In this document: positions 23,946-34,391 of the stretch, piece by piece
Layout of the letters: every line of letters begins with the position of its first letter
Position numbering within the stretch: position 1 is the stretch's first letter
Assembly (NCBI GenBank): GCA_914767715.1
Contig: OU612070.1
Span: 19,764,025 to 19,828,024, forward strand
Length of the DNA stretch: 64,000 nucleotides
DNA from: Membranipora membranacea
Lineage: Eukaryota; Bryozoa; Gymnolaemata; Cheilostomatida; Membraniporidae
Reading direction: 5' to 3'
Translations under genes and position numbers: made by a program
The notes under the pieces: generated by a model
Told to the model about the DNA's origin: nothing
The model's input: the letters and a program-made list of their open reading frames with translations, nothing else
The model's database searches: none

Positions 23946-25684
23946 GTGTTGTACTTTCAATTAAAGAAGAACAAACATAACAATGTTTCATTACAATTTC
24001 ACATCGAGACAACAAAATGTTATAATATAATGAATGAATATAATAAGCACTATTTTAATCTGTATTATCAAACTCTGTTTACAGGCCCGGGACTTCTTTG
24101 TTCCTCTTTCACAGTTAGAAGAGATGGAAACACTTTATAAAACCAGGATTCAACCAAAGTAAATTACGTTGACATCATATGTGCGCAGCAATTCCATTTT
24201 ACATCTTGCATGAGATCAAGGAGACGTGACGGTAACTCCACCTGTTTGTGAGTGATAACTCTGGGTAATGAAGAATGGGCTGATGTTTTATATATCAAAT
24301 ATCAAAATATTTGTTACCTCTCATGTTGTACGAAGACTGGGGAAATTGATCTGCAAATCTGTTATAATATGACAGTGCATTATCATCCACTATTTAGGCT
24401 GTATTTAGTGATTGGTCATCCAAATCTGATATATGCTCTACTGGATACTTAATATCTTCCACTCCTGAGGTTGGATAGAGAACACTCAGTCCTGACAGAC
24501 TATGAGCCAAATTGCTATGAATGACACATTGCAACAGTTATGGGGATCTGACTAGCTATCAGCTTATCAGCTATATGTGATACCATAGTATCTTCCAATC
24601 ACATAGGGTGATATCCAGATTGATGGATGTAGATCCTCGGTAAGCCAATCTGCAATATGTGATACTGCAGTATCTTCTACTCTCATAGGGTTGTTTAGCG
24701 ATTGCTGGGTGCCAATCTGTTGAAGATTGTCTTGCTGCAAGTGGACTATAGTGTAGGAGTTTCTTGTACAAATGTTCACCTGCCCAGTTCCTATTATGAA
24801 AGACTGTTCTACAATATGACCTGGCGATGCAGCTAATTAGTCACGTCATTGACACTATATTTTATATTTCTATTTCTATATTTTCATCTTGATAAAATGA
24901 GCTTCAATGTGGCATATATTAAGTATTACAGTCAAAATCAACCTAAATAAATAGTCCATATAATGAGCTGCAATAAACATGAACATGCTAATTGTTTACG
25001 CATTTCTGGTCTGCTTACTGTATGTATATTTCTGGAGTTATCTGTGTTATGCTTATAAGAAGGCAATTCTGAATTCAAACAACAGCCACAGTATTTTGGT
25101 TTGTGATAATTGCATCATACAATTTTTTGCAAACCTGTGAACTTGCCATGCCAACAAGGGTTACATATTGCTCATGTTTACATGCTTACTCAGGAATGAA
25201 AGCTAAATGTGTTCTAACTAAGAGTTATTTACGGTTGATGGGGAAATGCAAATTTTTAACATAAATGATCATGATGGTGATTTGTAAACAACACAAGGAA
25301 TGATGAAAGTGATTTGCAGCTTAAAGTTTGGTTATTCATAGATCTACGCATTCTGATTGTAATGGCATGTTTCATTTCACCTTACATTATAAATGGAAAG
25401 TTGGCTGGACTCCATATATTATAGTGCGTAGAGGCCTAACTCTGCAACCTAGCCACATCAGCATTTCAAGCCCTTTGAGAAATTTGTAGAGTATTATTAT
25501 GTCAAAAAGTTATGTAAAGTTGAAACACACTCCATCTTGTTCTCACTGTCGACCTGGTACAGAAAATGAATTTATTGCAGCTACACACGGATATTTCATA
25601 ATCTAAACGCATGACAAAAATAATAGCATATGTCTCAACGACCAGATAAGGTAATTGACTTTGATATTTTACTAAATTTACTAT
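23946..25684. other. Interior of the foldback element
   Basis: About 1.7 kb with no gene. Three imperfect ~75 bp units with ATAC-x-TAGTATCTTC and TCACATAGGG-like blocks lie at about 24440-24700. Small frames on both strands are not supported. Confidence 0.45.
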
Positions 25685-26397
25685 GTGGGGCCAAGTTTTT
25701 TATTTGGGGCCAAGTTATACTGATTGGGGTAAGGTTTCATTAGATTGGGCCAATTTTCAGTACATGGGGCCAAGTTTTATATTTTGGGCCAAGTTTCATT
25801 GCATTGGGCCAAGTTTCATATTTAGGGCCATTTTTTTACCAATTGGGGCAAAGTTTTACTAATTGGAGACAAGTTTCATTATATGCAGCCTAGTTTTATA
25901 TAGGGGCCAAGTTATAGTAATTGGGGCCAAGTTTCACTACATAAGACCAAGTTTCAGTACATGGGGCCAAGTTTCATTAAATGGGGCCAAGTTTATGGGC
26001 CAATTCTATTGCATTGAACCAACTTTCATATTTGGGGCCAACTTTTACTTATTGGGGCCGAGTTTTACTAATTGAGGCCAAGTTTCAGTACATGCGGCCA
26101 AGTTTTTTGTTTGGGGCCAAGTATCACTAATTTCGGCCAAGTTCCAGTACTTGGGGCCAAGTTTTACTAATTGGGGCCAAGTTTCATTGCATGGGGCCAA
26201 GTTTTCCTAATTGGGGCCAAGCTTTACTAATTTGGGCCAAGTTTCATTGCATCAGGCCAAGTTTTATATTTGGGGCCAAGTTTGGCCCGGGCCAAGTTTG
26301 GCTCGGGCCAAGTTTGCCCCGGGCCAAGTTTGGCTCGGGCCAAGTTTGGCTCGGGCCAAGTTTGGCTCGGGCAAAGTTTGGCTCGGGCCAAGTTGTC
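25685..26397 (-). repeat. Right minisatellite arm
   Basis: Units of GGGGCCAAGTTT plus spacer, the inverse of the left-arm units, more diverged at the inner end and regular at the outer end. The outermost part (26276-26397) is the inverse of the 17 bp unit block at the left end. Confidence 0.93.
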
Positions 26398-26896
26398 GCG
26401 GATTCGTTTCTTCTCTACCAAAATCTATGTTGACTTCTTCAGTTCCCAGATAGAAGTGTTATGTGTCAACTTATCTATGTAGTTGTCTTGCACAAGCATT
26501 TTTACAGCATTGAGACCCCGAATCACTGATACAAAAATTTCTATATTACAGTGACACTAGGGTCATTTCACAAGAGTGTCATCTGAAGTGTAGTAGAGTG
26601 TAATAATGAGAACGATTCAGAAATTTCTCTCCCACAAAGTCAAGCGGACTTTTCTTAACCTAGGCAACTGAGGAATTCAGCTCAACAGTTTATCACACTT
26701 GGATCTTTAAACAATGATTTGCTTGTGTTAAATATGCACTGCTATGCTCTGGTTGGAAAGAGCTTGGTGATGTCACAATAAATCTAGTGACACAGCAAAC
26801 TCATTAACAAGATACCAAGGGAATATGCATAAAATGTCACATCATTGGAATTATCAGATATCAAGTGTGAATGCATCAAAGCAGCTGAAGCCAGAA
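26398..26896. other. 5' flank of lectin remnant D
   Basis: Non-coding sequence upstream of an orphan signal exon. Nothing else supported. Confidence 0.45.
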
Positions 26897-27245
26897 ATGG
26901 ATTTTTGTTATCTAGTGCTACTGATGGCATGTATACTTTGTTTTTGGAGTTTTCAAACAGTGAAGCATTGAGAAAACCGATGAATTCCAGTAGCAAATTG
27001 AGATAATCTTAATCATCATTAAAAATAGTTGCGTTGGTGCCATAGCGTCATCCAAAATATGGTTTCAAACAAACCATTGTGGTTGCCAGCCAAAGGTCTT
27101 CTGGAACTTCTCATATACAGAGATGCTTTGAATTATTAGATCGCACACACTGGAATATTGAGTGATTACGCAATCAGTTTGGCATGAAAGTAAATAATGT
27201 TGTATGAGAAGCAGCTCATTTATATGTGAGAAGACTAACTGATAC
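26897..27245 (+). pseudogene. Collapsed PAN/C-type lectin copy D
   Basis: A signal exon MDFCYLVLLM (26897-26926) matches those of copies A and C, but its donor reads GCATGT instead of GT. About 240 bp later a remnant of the last lectin exon follows: CAATCAGTTTGGCATGAAAG, then TCATTTATATGTGAGAAG and ACTAACTGA. The PAN exon and first lectin exon are missing. The following ~180 bp match the 3' end of copy E, including GCAATCAGGCT. It is a duplicate that has lost its middle. Confidence 0.78.
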
Positions 27246-27892
27246 ATCTTAAATGAAAATTATTTAGATTTCAGATTTATTCATTGAAACAAGACTTGCT
27301 CTTGGAAATGAAAAATATTAATGATTAGGCAATCAGGCTCGTTTGTAAAGTGTTGTTATTAACTCTGTGGGAAGGACCCATGAACATGTCATGACTAATA
27401 AATAACATTGGTACCAGTTATAGTAGGAGTTGCCTTTACTGCCACAATTCTTACAATTTCAGTATAACATTACCAGCTTACACAGCGATTTGGGGAAATA
27501 GTAGAGGTGATAGAAGCTGTTTGGTGATATTCATGTATTAGTGTAAGATAAAATATATATAAATTAATTTGTGGGTTATTTTTTGCTTGAGTTCATTTCA
27601 CATATAATTTTGCTATCAAGCAGTCCACTAGCCAATTTTGCAGATCAGCTCAGCTAGCGTTATCTGAGTAATGATATGTGGGCATACATGACACTGAGTG
27701 CTTAGGCACAATTGATCTTGAAATAAGTTGTGCAGTGCACCACTCCATTGTGTCAACTGCTGACAGCTGCTTAATATTCAGTATTTACTGGGCTGTTTTC
27801 TCTGTGAGGTATCGTTCACAATGGACCAGGTGGTCAACATAGTCAACCCTCAAACTCCTCTTCAAATGATATGAAACAAGGAGCAGAGGAGC
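27246..27892. other. Spacer after copy D
   Basis: The first ~180 bp are homologous to the 3' region of lectin copy E. The remainder is unassigned. Confidence 0.45.
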
Positions 27893-28110
27893 TTTGATAG
27901 CACATATGATCACGTACTTGGCTATCAAGCAAGAGGTCCCGGGTTCAATTCCTGCTCTCGTCTCGAGGTATTTACCCTGGCTTCTTCCAACCCATAATCC
28001 ACAAAACCCAGAACAACTTCAAACCAACAACTCTCGCAAAGCAGCAATATCTCAAACTCAGACAACTCTTATAATCACAACACCTACAGATGGAATATAC
28101 TCATCGTTCT
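27893..28110 (+). mobile_element. Possible tRNA-derived SINE, third type
   Basis: GTCCCGGGTTCAATTCCTG holds a good B box (GGGTTCAATTCC, 27941-27952). An A-box-like GATAGCACATATG lies ~50 bp upstream. The following GTATTTACCCTGGC body is unlike the other SINEs in the window. The frame at 27894-28112 reads through it and is not a gene. Confidence 0.5.
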
Positions 28111-28119
28111 AACTTCAAG

Positions 28120-28625
28120 GATGTGATTTGATTGATTGATTTTGATTTGATTTGATTTGTATTCATTCAATCATCATGACAGATGGTACAGAATGCGAGC
28201 GATGGTATGGCATAGTAAAAACAACACACTAAAAATTATTTATATACTAGACCGTTGTCATGATAGGTCATGAAAAAATTAAAAAAGCTTTTTCTTCGCC
28301 TTTCAGTCCTGCAGAGTTTTGGCCGAAAAATTTGTATAGCTCGAGAGCATGTTCTGGAATTCTTGTTGAAAAGTAGTTCACTAAAAAGAGGATGTGATTC
28401 ATTATTCACTATACGCAGAAAATGTGAATAAGAGATATCAAAAAGAAAATCACAGAGTTTTGGGATGCCTAAGACTGATAATCTATGATCGTATTCTAAA
28501 TCTGGAAAAATTATCTTCAGAGCTGCTCTTTGTATTTTCTCAAGTCTGTTGCGGTTATGTTCGCCTAGCAAGGAATACCAGGCCGGAGCAGCATAGCTAA
28601 GTTTTATCAGTAACCATCAAAGTTG
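28120..28625 (-). mobile_element. 5'-truncated CR1/jockey-like LINE, reverse-transcriptase C-terminus
   Basis: On the minus strand an open frame (about 28612-28236) encodes LIKLSYAAPAWYSLLG, then LEKIQRAALKIIFP and HPLFSELL, and ends after FRPKLCRTERRRKSFF. This is the classic tail of a non-LTR reverse transcriptase, where W-x-x-L, the E-x-IQ-x-RA-L-I-F motif and a basic SF block occur in this order. A short 3' UTR and a simple tail of AAATC/AATC repeats (28125-28172) follow, as in CR1-like elements. The 5' part is absent. Confidence 0.82.
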
Positions 28626-29526
28626 TCCAGGGGTCTTTGAAGACTAGAGGTGTCAATCACCTGTTCTCTGGAGAGTACGGTTTCATACCGTTACCCTCCA
28701 CCCTCCCACATAAGACAAGACAAGACGGGAAAACAACTTATGTTATGATAGGAATAGAATTATATCATTTGTGAGTAAATCGGTCAACTATGATATCATA
28801 ACCATAGGTTGTGTGATTTGAGGTAAATAATGTGGCTTTGGTTCTTCTGGCAGTAAGATTTCAATGGTTAGCAATAGGTGCTTTAACGTTGCCTAGCCCT
28901 AACAATCCTAGTGATAACACTAATGTAAGGTGATGACAAACTGATATAGCTATGCGGGATGAGTAATCATCTAAGAAACAATCTAGACAACAGAACATTG
29001 AAATTTTAGAGTCTATTGCCAAATCAGTGTGTTAACTGTTTTGAGTATACATGTCCACTACTTTATTGGATGGCTACAACAGCCTCTGTTCATTATGTTG
29101 TCAGCAGATCATTGTACATCCAACCTAGATCCAGTGAATAAATTACAGGTATAGCAGCTACCAAAGGCTACATCCTGCTAGTCATGTGACTTTCACTTCT
29201 TAATACCTATTGCGCTGTATTCCTCCTCATTCCTGCTGGAGACACAGTGCTGAACACACGGGTTCTTGAGGAGAGATAAGCATCAAAAGCTTCTTCAAAC
29301 ATAAAACTGGTTAGTTTTTACTCTGTATACATGTAAATCTACTAATAACGTAAATTCATGACAACCCCCTCCCCCCTATACATAACAATGAACACAGCAG
29401 CATAACAACTTCCATTTTAAATACAGTTATTAAATCCTTTCTTTCCCTCCACAGTGTACCTCAATGTTAAAGTTTGATAATGAGAAACCAGATAGGCCTT
29501 CAAAGTCTTGCAGACTTGTTTTTTCA
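28626..29526. other. Intergenic spacer
   Basis: No gene seen. The part next to the LINE (GGTTTCATACCGTTACCC near 28680) could be further repeat sequence. A C-rich tract lies at 29360-29380. Confidence 0.4.
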
Positions 29527-29706
29527 TCAGCTGTGAACATTGATTAATGGTTTTACATTGGATTTGGGACTTCACAATGGACGTTCTCTTCATTGCAGCC
29601 TGAAATATGAATTATTTTTATATTTAAGGTACAGCAATTATAGTTACAGTGATTGAATTTTGATCCGACTTTATACTGACACGAGTGTTAAATTATTTCA
29701 AGGAGA

Positions 29707-31812
29707 ATGGGCAATTCGCACTTTCTAAGGGTGGTAAGTCTGATTTTACTGTCAAACTTTTAGGACCTGCTCATTGGAGTGAAAATATACCCTTGAGGTT
29801 TTCGGTGATCACAGCTCTTTTCACACAGGTTTAAAATCGCTAACACTCAAGTAAAAAAAGCGGATAAACTAAACTCTTATTGTTATACCTTCTACAAAGG
29901 AATGATCGCATTGTCTTTTTGAATCAGCAGTGACCTGATGAATCTGTTTCAAACATTCTTGGCATGGTTGATATATCACAGCTATCTGAAAATACGCCTT
30001 CAGTGTTAGATTTTTTGGTGCTTGACTCTTTTAATTATAAGAATGAGAACTATTGTCTTATGTATTGGTATAACAAAAAAGCAAATAAGCCAAGTATGCA
30101 TTTTAATGTTAAAATAAACACACATCTTACATATGTTTATGTAATGTGAATGATACTGTTACCTATTAAGGTAAATTCAATGGAAATTCTTACCATTGTG
30201 CGTTTTATTTCATCCATTTGAAAGGCAACTCTTGCTGTCAGTGTAATAGCTTGGAGGTATAAAGCCCTACCAAATCATACACTCCTCACTGTGGACAAGA
30301 TCTACATCAATAAATATGGCATGTCTAAGTGTGCACTTTCCTGCTCGAAAGCTGTGAGCCTTGGATGTGTCTCATGGCGATACGACCATGGAACATGTGA
30401 ATTGTCTTCAGCTGTTCCAACATCTAACGGAGTAATGGTGAATCAAGACAAAGGTTATTAATCATAGATGTCCCACATTAGACTACTGAACTCAATAAGT
30501 AACATGTACTTGGTGCTCCAATATTTAATAGCTAATTTTGAGAGCACAACCCGCTTTTTCGTTATTTTCAAATTGACGCTTTGATCTTGTCAACCGTTAT
30601 CAATAGTTTTATCATAGGACCAAACATATTGTTTCCGGTTTCAACTTTGACTGAAAGAGGTTTTTAGTTTGCTGATGAGTTGAAGTTCCAAGTCCAGTGT
30701 TGAGATGTAGTTCTGACTTTTCTCAAAAGAAACTGCTACTCGCTTGATTTCACAACATATATGTGTGAGTGCGTTCGTACGTTTGTGCGGGTCTTCTGCG
30801 TGCGTGTGTGCGTGCGTGCGCGTGTGCATGCGTGCGTGCGTGTGTGTGCGTGCGTAGGTGTGTGCGCATGAGTGTGTGTGCATGCAGCAATAATTAATAC
30901 CTAAAATCATGATGAACATGCATATAAATGTAGAGCACATGTAGAGTAGAACTGCTGTTAGTACAATTCTTCTCAATGGCAAGATTTGAGCCAGTGGCCT
31001 TCCAGATTAAACTGCCAATCACACAGTTATAAACGATTTACAAATAATTATATTAACATTTATTAATATAAATATTAACATATTCACATAAATATTTATG
31101 TTGCATTCATTTTATGATTTCCACAGGAATACCAGATGGATACTTTTACATTGGAGAAACAGGTTCTTGTTACACAAAGATCGATATGAGGGAGTCATGG
31201 TCTGATGCTGAAGACTATTGTGTCAATGAGCTTGGAGACAGGGCCGCAGAGTTTCACACAGAGAAGTCTTTTGATTGGCTGCGTGTGATCCAAAATCAAG
31301 TGGGAGGTAAGTAAAAAACAACAAAAAATACAAATTTTACCAGTTGTAGTGCACAAGACTAAATGTAAGTTTCCAAGTTGTTTATGTGGAACCCTGTACA
31401 CACTGCATAAAATATTGTTGAGTCTAATGCCTGCGCCAACCAATTTTTAGGAGTTAGCATCAAGCAGGCGTATGATGCATTTATGTTCAAATTGAGGGAA
31501 TAATGCAGGATCTATCGGAAACAGAACTTTTTTTTCCAATTAGGTTGGGATAAACTCTACACCGGCTTAAGAAACGTTGGGGGGCGAGGATGGAAGTGGA
31601 CAGGCACCAATACTCCACTGACATACAGCTCACTATGGCTGGCTGAAAAACCATCTGCAAGGAGTTATTGCGCTGTTACAGTTAGCCCAGGAAGTGATCA
31701 GTTTGGCTTGAAAGTTATCAGCAGCTGCAAGCAAACCAACTCTTTTATATGTGAGAAGACAAACTGGAAAAAATTGAATGATTTAGCAATCAGGCTTGTT
31801 TGTGAAGTATGA
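29707..31812 (+). CDS. Secreted PAN/apple plus C-type lectin protein (copy E)
   Basis: Exons 29707-29733 (MGNSHFLRV), 30225-30453, 31127-31306 and 31544-31812 join in frame to about 234 residues. The signal peptide continues in exon 2 (ATLAVSVIAW). The PAN exon has LPNHTLLTVDK and CALSC ... CVSWRY ... CELSS. It is shorter than in copies A and C, and its donor is GTTATT, weaker than usual. The lectin exons have GSCYTKI, DYCVNELGD, AAEFHTEKS, LYTGLRN, GWKW, SYCAVT, QFGLKVI and FICEK. LAEKPSA stands where relatives have L-x-GEPSG. After KTN the terminal cysteine of the paralogues is a tryptophan, and about 16 extra residues follow to TGA 31810-31812. AATAAA-like sites follow near 31866. Confidence 0.82.
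30798..30885. repeat. GTGC/GT-rich microsatellite
   Basis: TGCGTGCGTGTGTG-type repeats in intron 2 of lectin copy E. The minus-strand frame 30641-30982 crosses it and gives only a repetitive HTHAR-type peptide. Confidence 0.9.
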
Positions 31813-34391
31813 TTATTAATATTCCGGGACACATGTTTCAAATGAGGTCTTTGTGGATGATAATTAATAAATTCAATAGGTGGCAATCACCTTATTTTCT
31901 TGAAACGAAATAATAAGGATAAATGATCATGTGTTATTAGTATTGATAATAATAACTCATATTCATAAGCTTGCAAAATTGGTGTTCAAGTATTATCAGT
32001 GGAAACAAATCTACACAAACAAAGATGATGTGCTCCTTTTTGCATGGTCCAGCTGAAAGATTTTGCTTGATATTACAAGCCAAGCCATGGGTCCATCACT
32101 CCTGAATTTAAGCCAAGAAGCAACCTGCACTTCAACAAAATAGTTACGCAAACATGAGCCGATCCCCTTAAATCACACACTCTCAGGAGTTGCCCAACCA
32201 TTATTCAAGGGAAGAAGATTTGCTATACAGATTCTGAAACCGCTGTATCATCTAGAACTTGGCCTACTTGATATGAGTCAGTCAACCATATTATCGGGTA
32301 CTTTTGCTGAATTGAATGGGCAAATTGAACAATGATTCAAAAAATTATTAAATTATATGTAGCAAATATATATATATGAATGGCATGGAACTCCACCCAA
32401 TTAACTTCGACTTTTGCATCGACAGCTTATTTTTTGTGTTTGTGAGAAGTTACGATAAACTGGTTTTCCTGTAAATAGTTACAAAAAGTACGTTCAACAA
32501 CTGATGTTTTCAGTACTACAGCGACATTTGATAACAAAAGATGTGAATATTAATTTCAGGTTCATATGAAAAAATGTAAATTTAATTGATGCTAAACATA
32601 ATATTTATGTGCCAAACAGCAAGCGTAACATGTGTATTTTATTTTCATGTGTATTAAAGAGATGTTTGCACATATTGGGGAAGTTAAATTGTGTCCGAGT
32701 TAAAGTTGGGCTAGTTCATTAGTCTGCTGGGTAAGAGCTATAACCAAAATGAAAATACAGTATAATACAATTGCACCAAAGATATAGTTTACAACAAATG
32801 CATGATAAATAGTAGGACCTTAGAATATAACAAGCAGCGATGCATATTTGTCTGGTTTGGTCATCCGTGCTTTTGTGCAGATTATTTGCAACACAGTTAA
32901 TGATGGCATTAACTATTTTCGATTGCTGCAGTCAAGATTTAAGACTGCCAAGGTATTCATAACAAGTTGTGCTGACTGCAATGATTAAATTGTAATTTAA
33001 TACTTATGTATTATTATGACTTACAGATAATAATATGTTTACCCTTATCCTTATTTGTGTTCAGCCGTCTCGTTTCCTATTGACTAGTGACCGGCTAGAT
33101 TATATTACACAGTTAGCTAGTTGATAAATTGCTAATAACAGGTGCATAACAATGGCGGTGGCTTTCGCAGAAGGGAGCCTCAGTAATTATAGCTATACTT
33201 TGCGTTGTTGTTTTCATGTGACATTTTAAGTGCTGAGTATGTTACCTAATGTTGGTTATTTATGTAGACCTAGACTGTACCTGACCCTTGTGCCAGAAAT
33301 CCCCTTATTTAAACACCACCTCCAATTATTTTTTGGAATCTGCATGCAATATGCCCATTCTACTCAGACAACGCATCACAATAAAGCTAAGAATGAAACA
33401 GAAGTTATGTAGGGGGGCATACTATTGAATATTTATTCTAATATTTGATTGGGATAAGATATAAGAGATAATTCAAATTTGAGATAACATTTCTTTGAAT
33501 ACAAGCTAATGAGTATATGAAACATTGCCGGATTGTGTAGTAGCAATAATTATTGCATTTGTAGTCCACAGTCCAGATGTTGTTGATAAATCGATCAACT
33601 TTTATTTGATTTTGAGTTTGAATTTTTTTTAAGTTTGATCGAGTTAAGTTTAAGATCATGCTACAACACCATTCATAACGTATATACCCTCAATTAACTG
33701 CCTCAGCACCTCAACGCTAACGTGCCATTAAGTGTCCAGTCTAAATTTAGTCGATGGTGAGACTAGTTCCTAATTCTGGATACAATCTCACCGACAGAGC
33801 AGAAAACTCTCTTTGACCGTCAACTTACCGACATCAAAATCAATGAATTATCTCATAATTTTAATTTTTGACATCCCTAAAGGCCTTACATAGTAGCTTA
33901 TTTCATATTACCTCTAAAACAGATTCTGTTTCGTTGTCAGATATTCATATTTTATGAATTTTGTAACTATTTCTTTATTTATTACATCAAAGTGGATAAT
34001 ATTTCTATTTATGAGTAAACAAAATAGTTTATTTAGCAAAAAATCATTACTCTTGATTAAGTAAGGTATGACAACATGCCATACAATTTTAATGAAAATA
34101 ATGATGTTTGATTATATTATATTATATTATATCGGAGAATGACATATACAAGCAGACTTTCAGCAATTAAATACAAATATATATATTCTTGTGTCTCTGT
34201 TGGCTATAGTAAGTATTAATATCGATCCCTGCCGAAAGCTACAGAGGGCATAAATAATATATTAATTTAATAAATGCTTGAAAAAGTTGTGCTTCACAAA
34301 TAACTGAGGCACAGGTGCTGGACAAGGAAACAGTGAACTACATATCTTTACCCTACCAGTAATTAAAATTTACACATCTGTCACCAAGAGA
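31813..34391. other. Intergenic spacer between lectin copies E and F
   Basis: About 2.6 kb, very AT-rich, without a supported gene. Short frames at 33230-33412 and 33438-33659 lack domain features. A TATTATAT-type tract lies at about 34105-34132. Confidence 0.45.

Larger units (their letters stand above)
22417..26397. mobile_element. Foldback-like element with inverted minisatellite arms
   Basis: The left end reads GACAACTTGGCCCGAGCC and the right end is its inverse, GGCTCGGGCCAAGTTGTC. Each end starts with several 17 bp units (AACTTGGCCCGAGCCAA type) and continues as ~20 bp units, AACTTGGCCCC plus a variable spacer. The left arm runs to about 23945 and the right arm from about 25685, in opposite orientations. 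The middle ~1.7 kb is unrelated DNA without a transposase. Long inverted arms built of tandem subrepeats are typical of foldback elements. The flanks (CGGAAGCGC left, CGGATTCGT right) are at best a degenerate target duplication. Open frames through the arms encode only repeat-derived peptides. Confidence 0.72.

Noticed and set aside
30641-30982. 113-codon minus-strand frame
   Set aside because: Half of it is a GTGC microsatellite giving a His/Thr/Ala/Arg repeat. It lies in an intron of lectin copy E.
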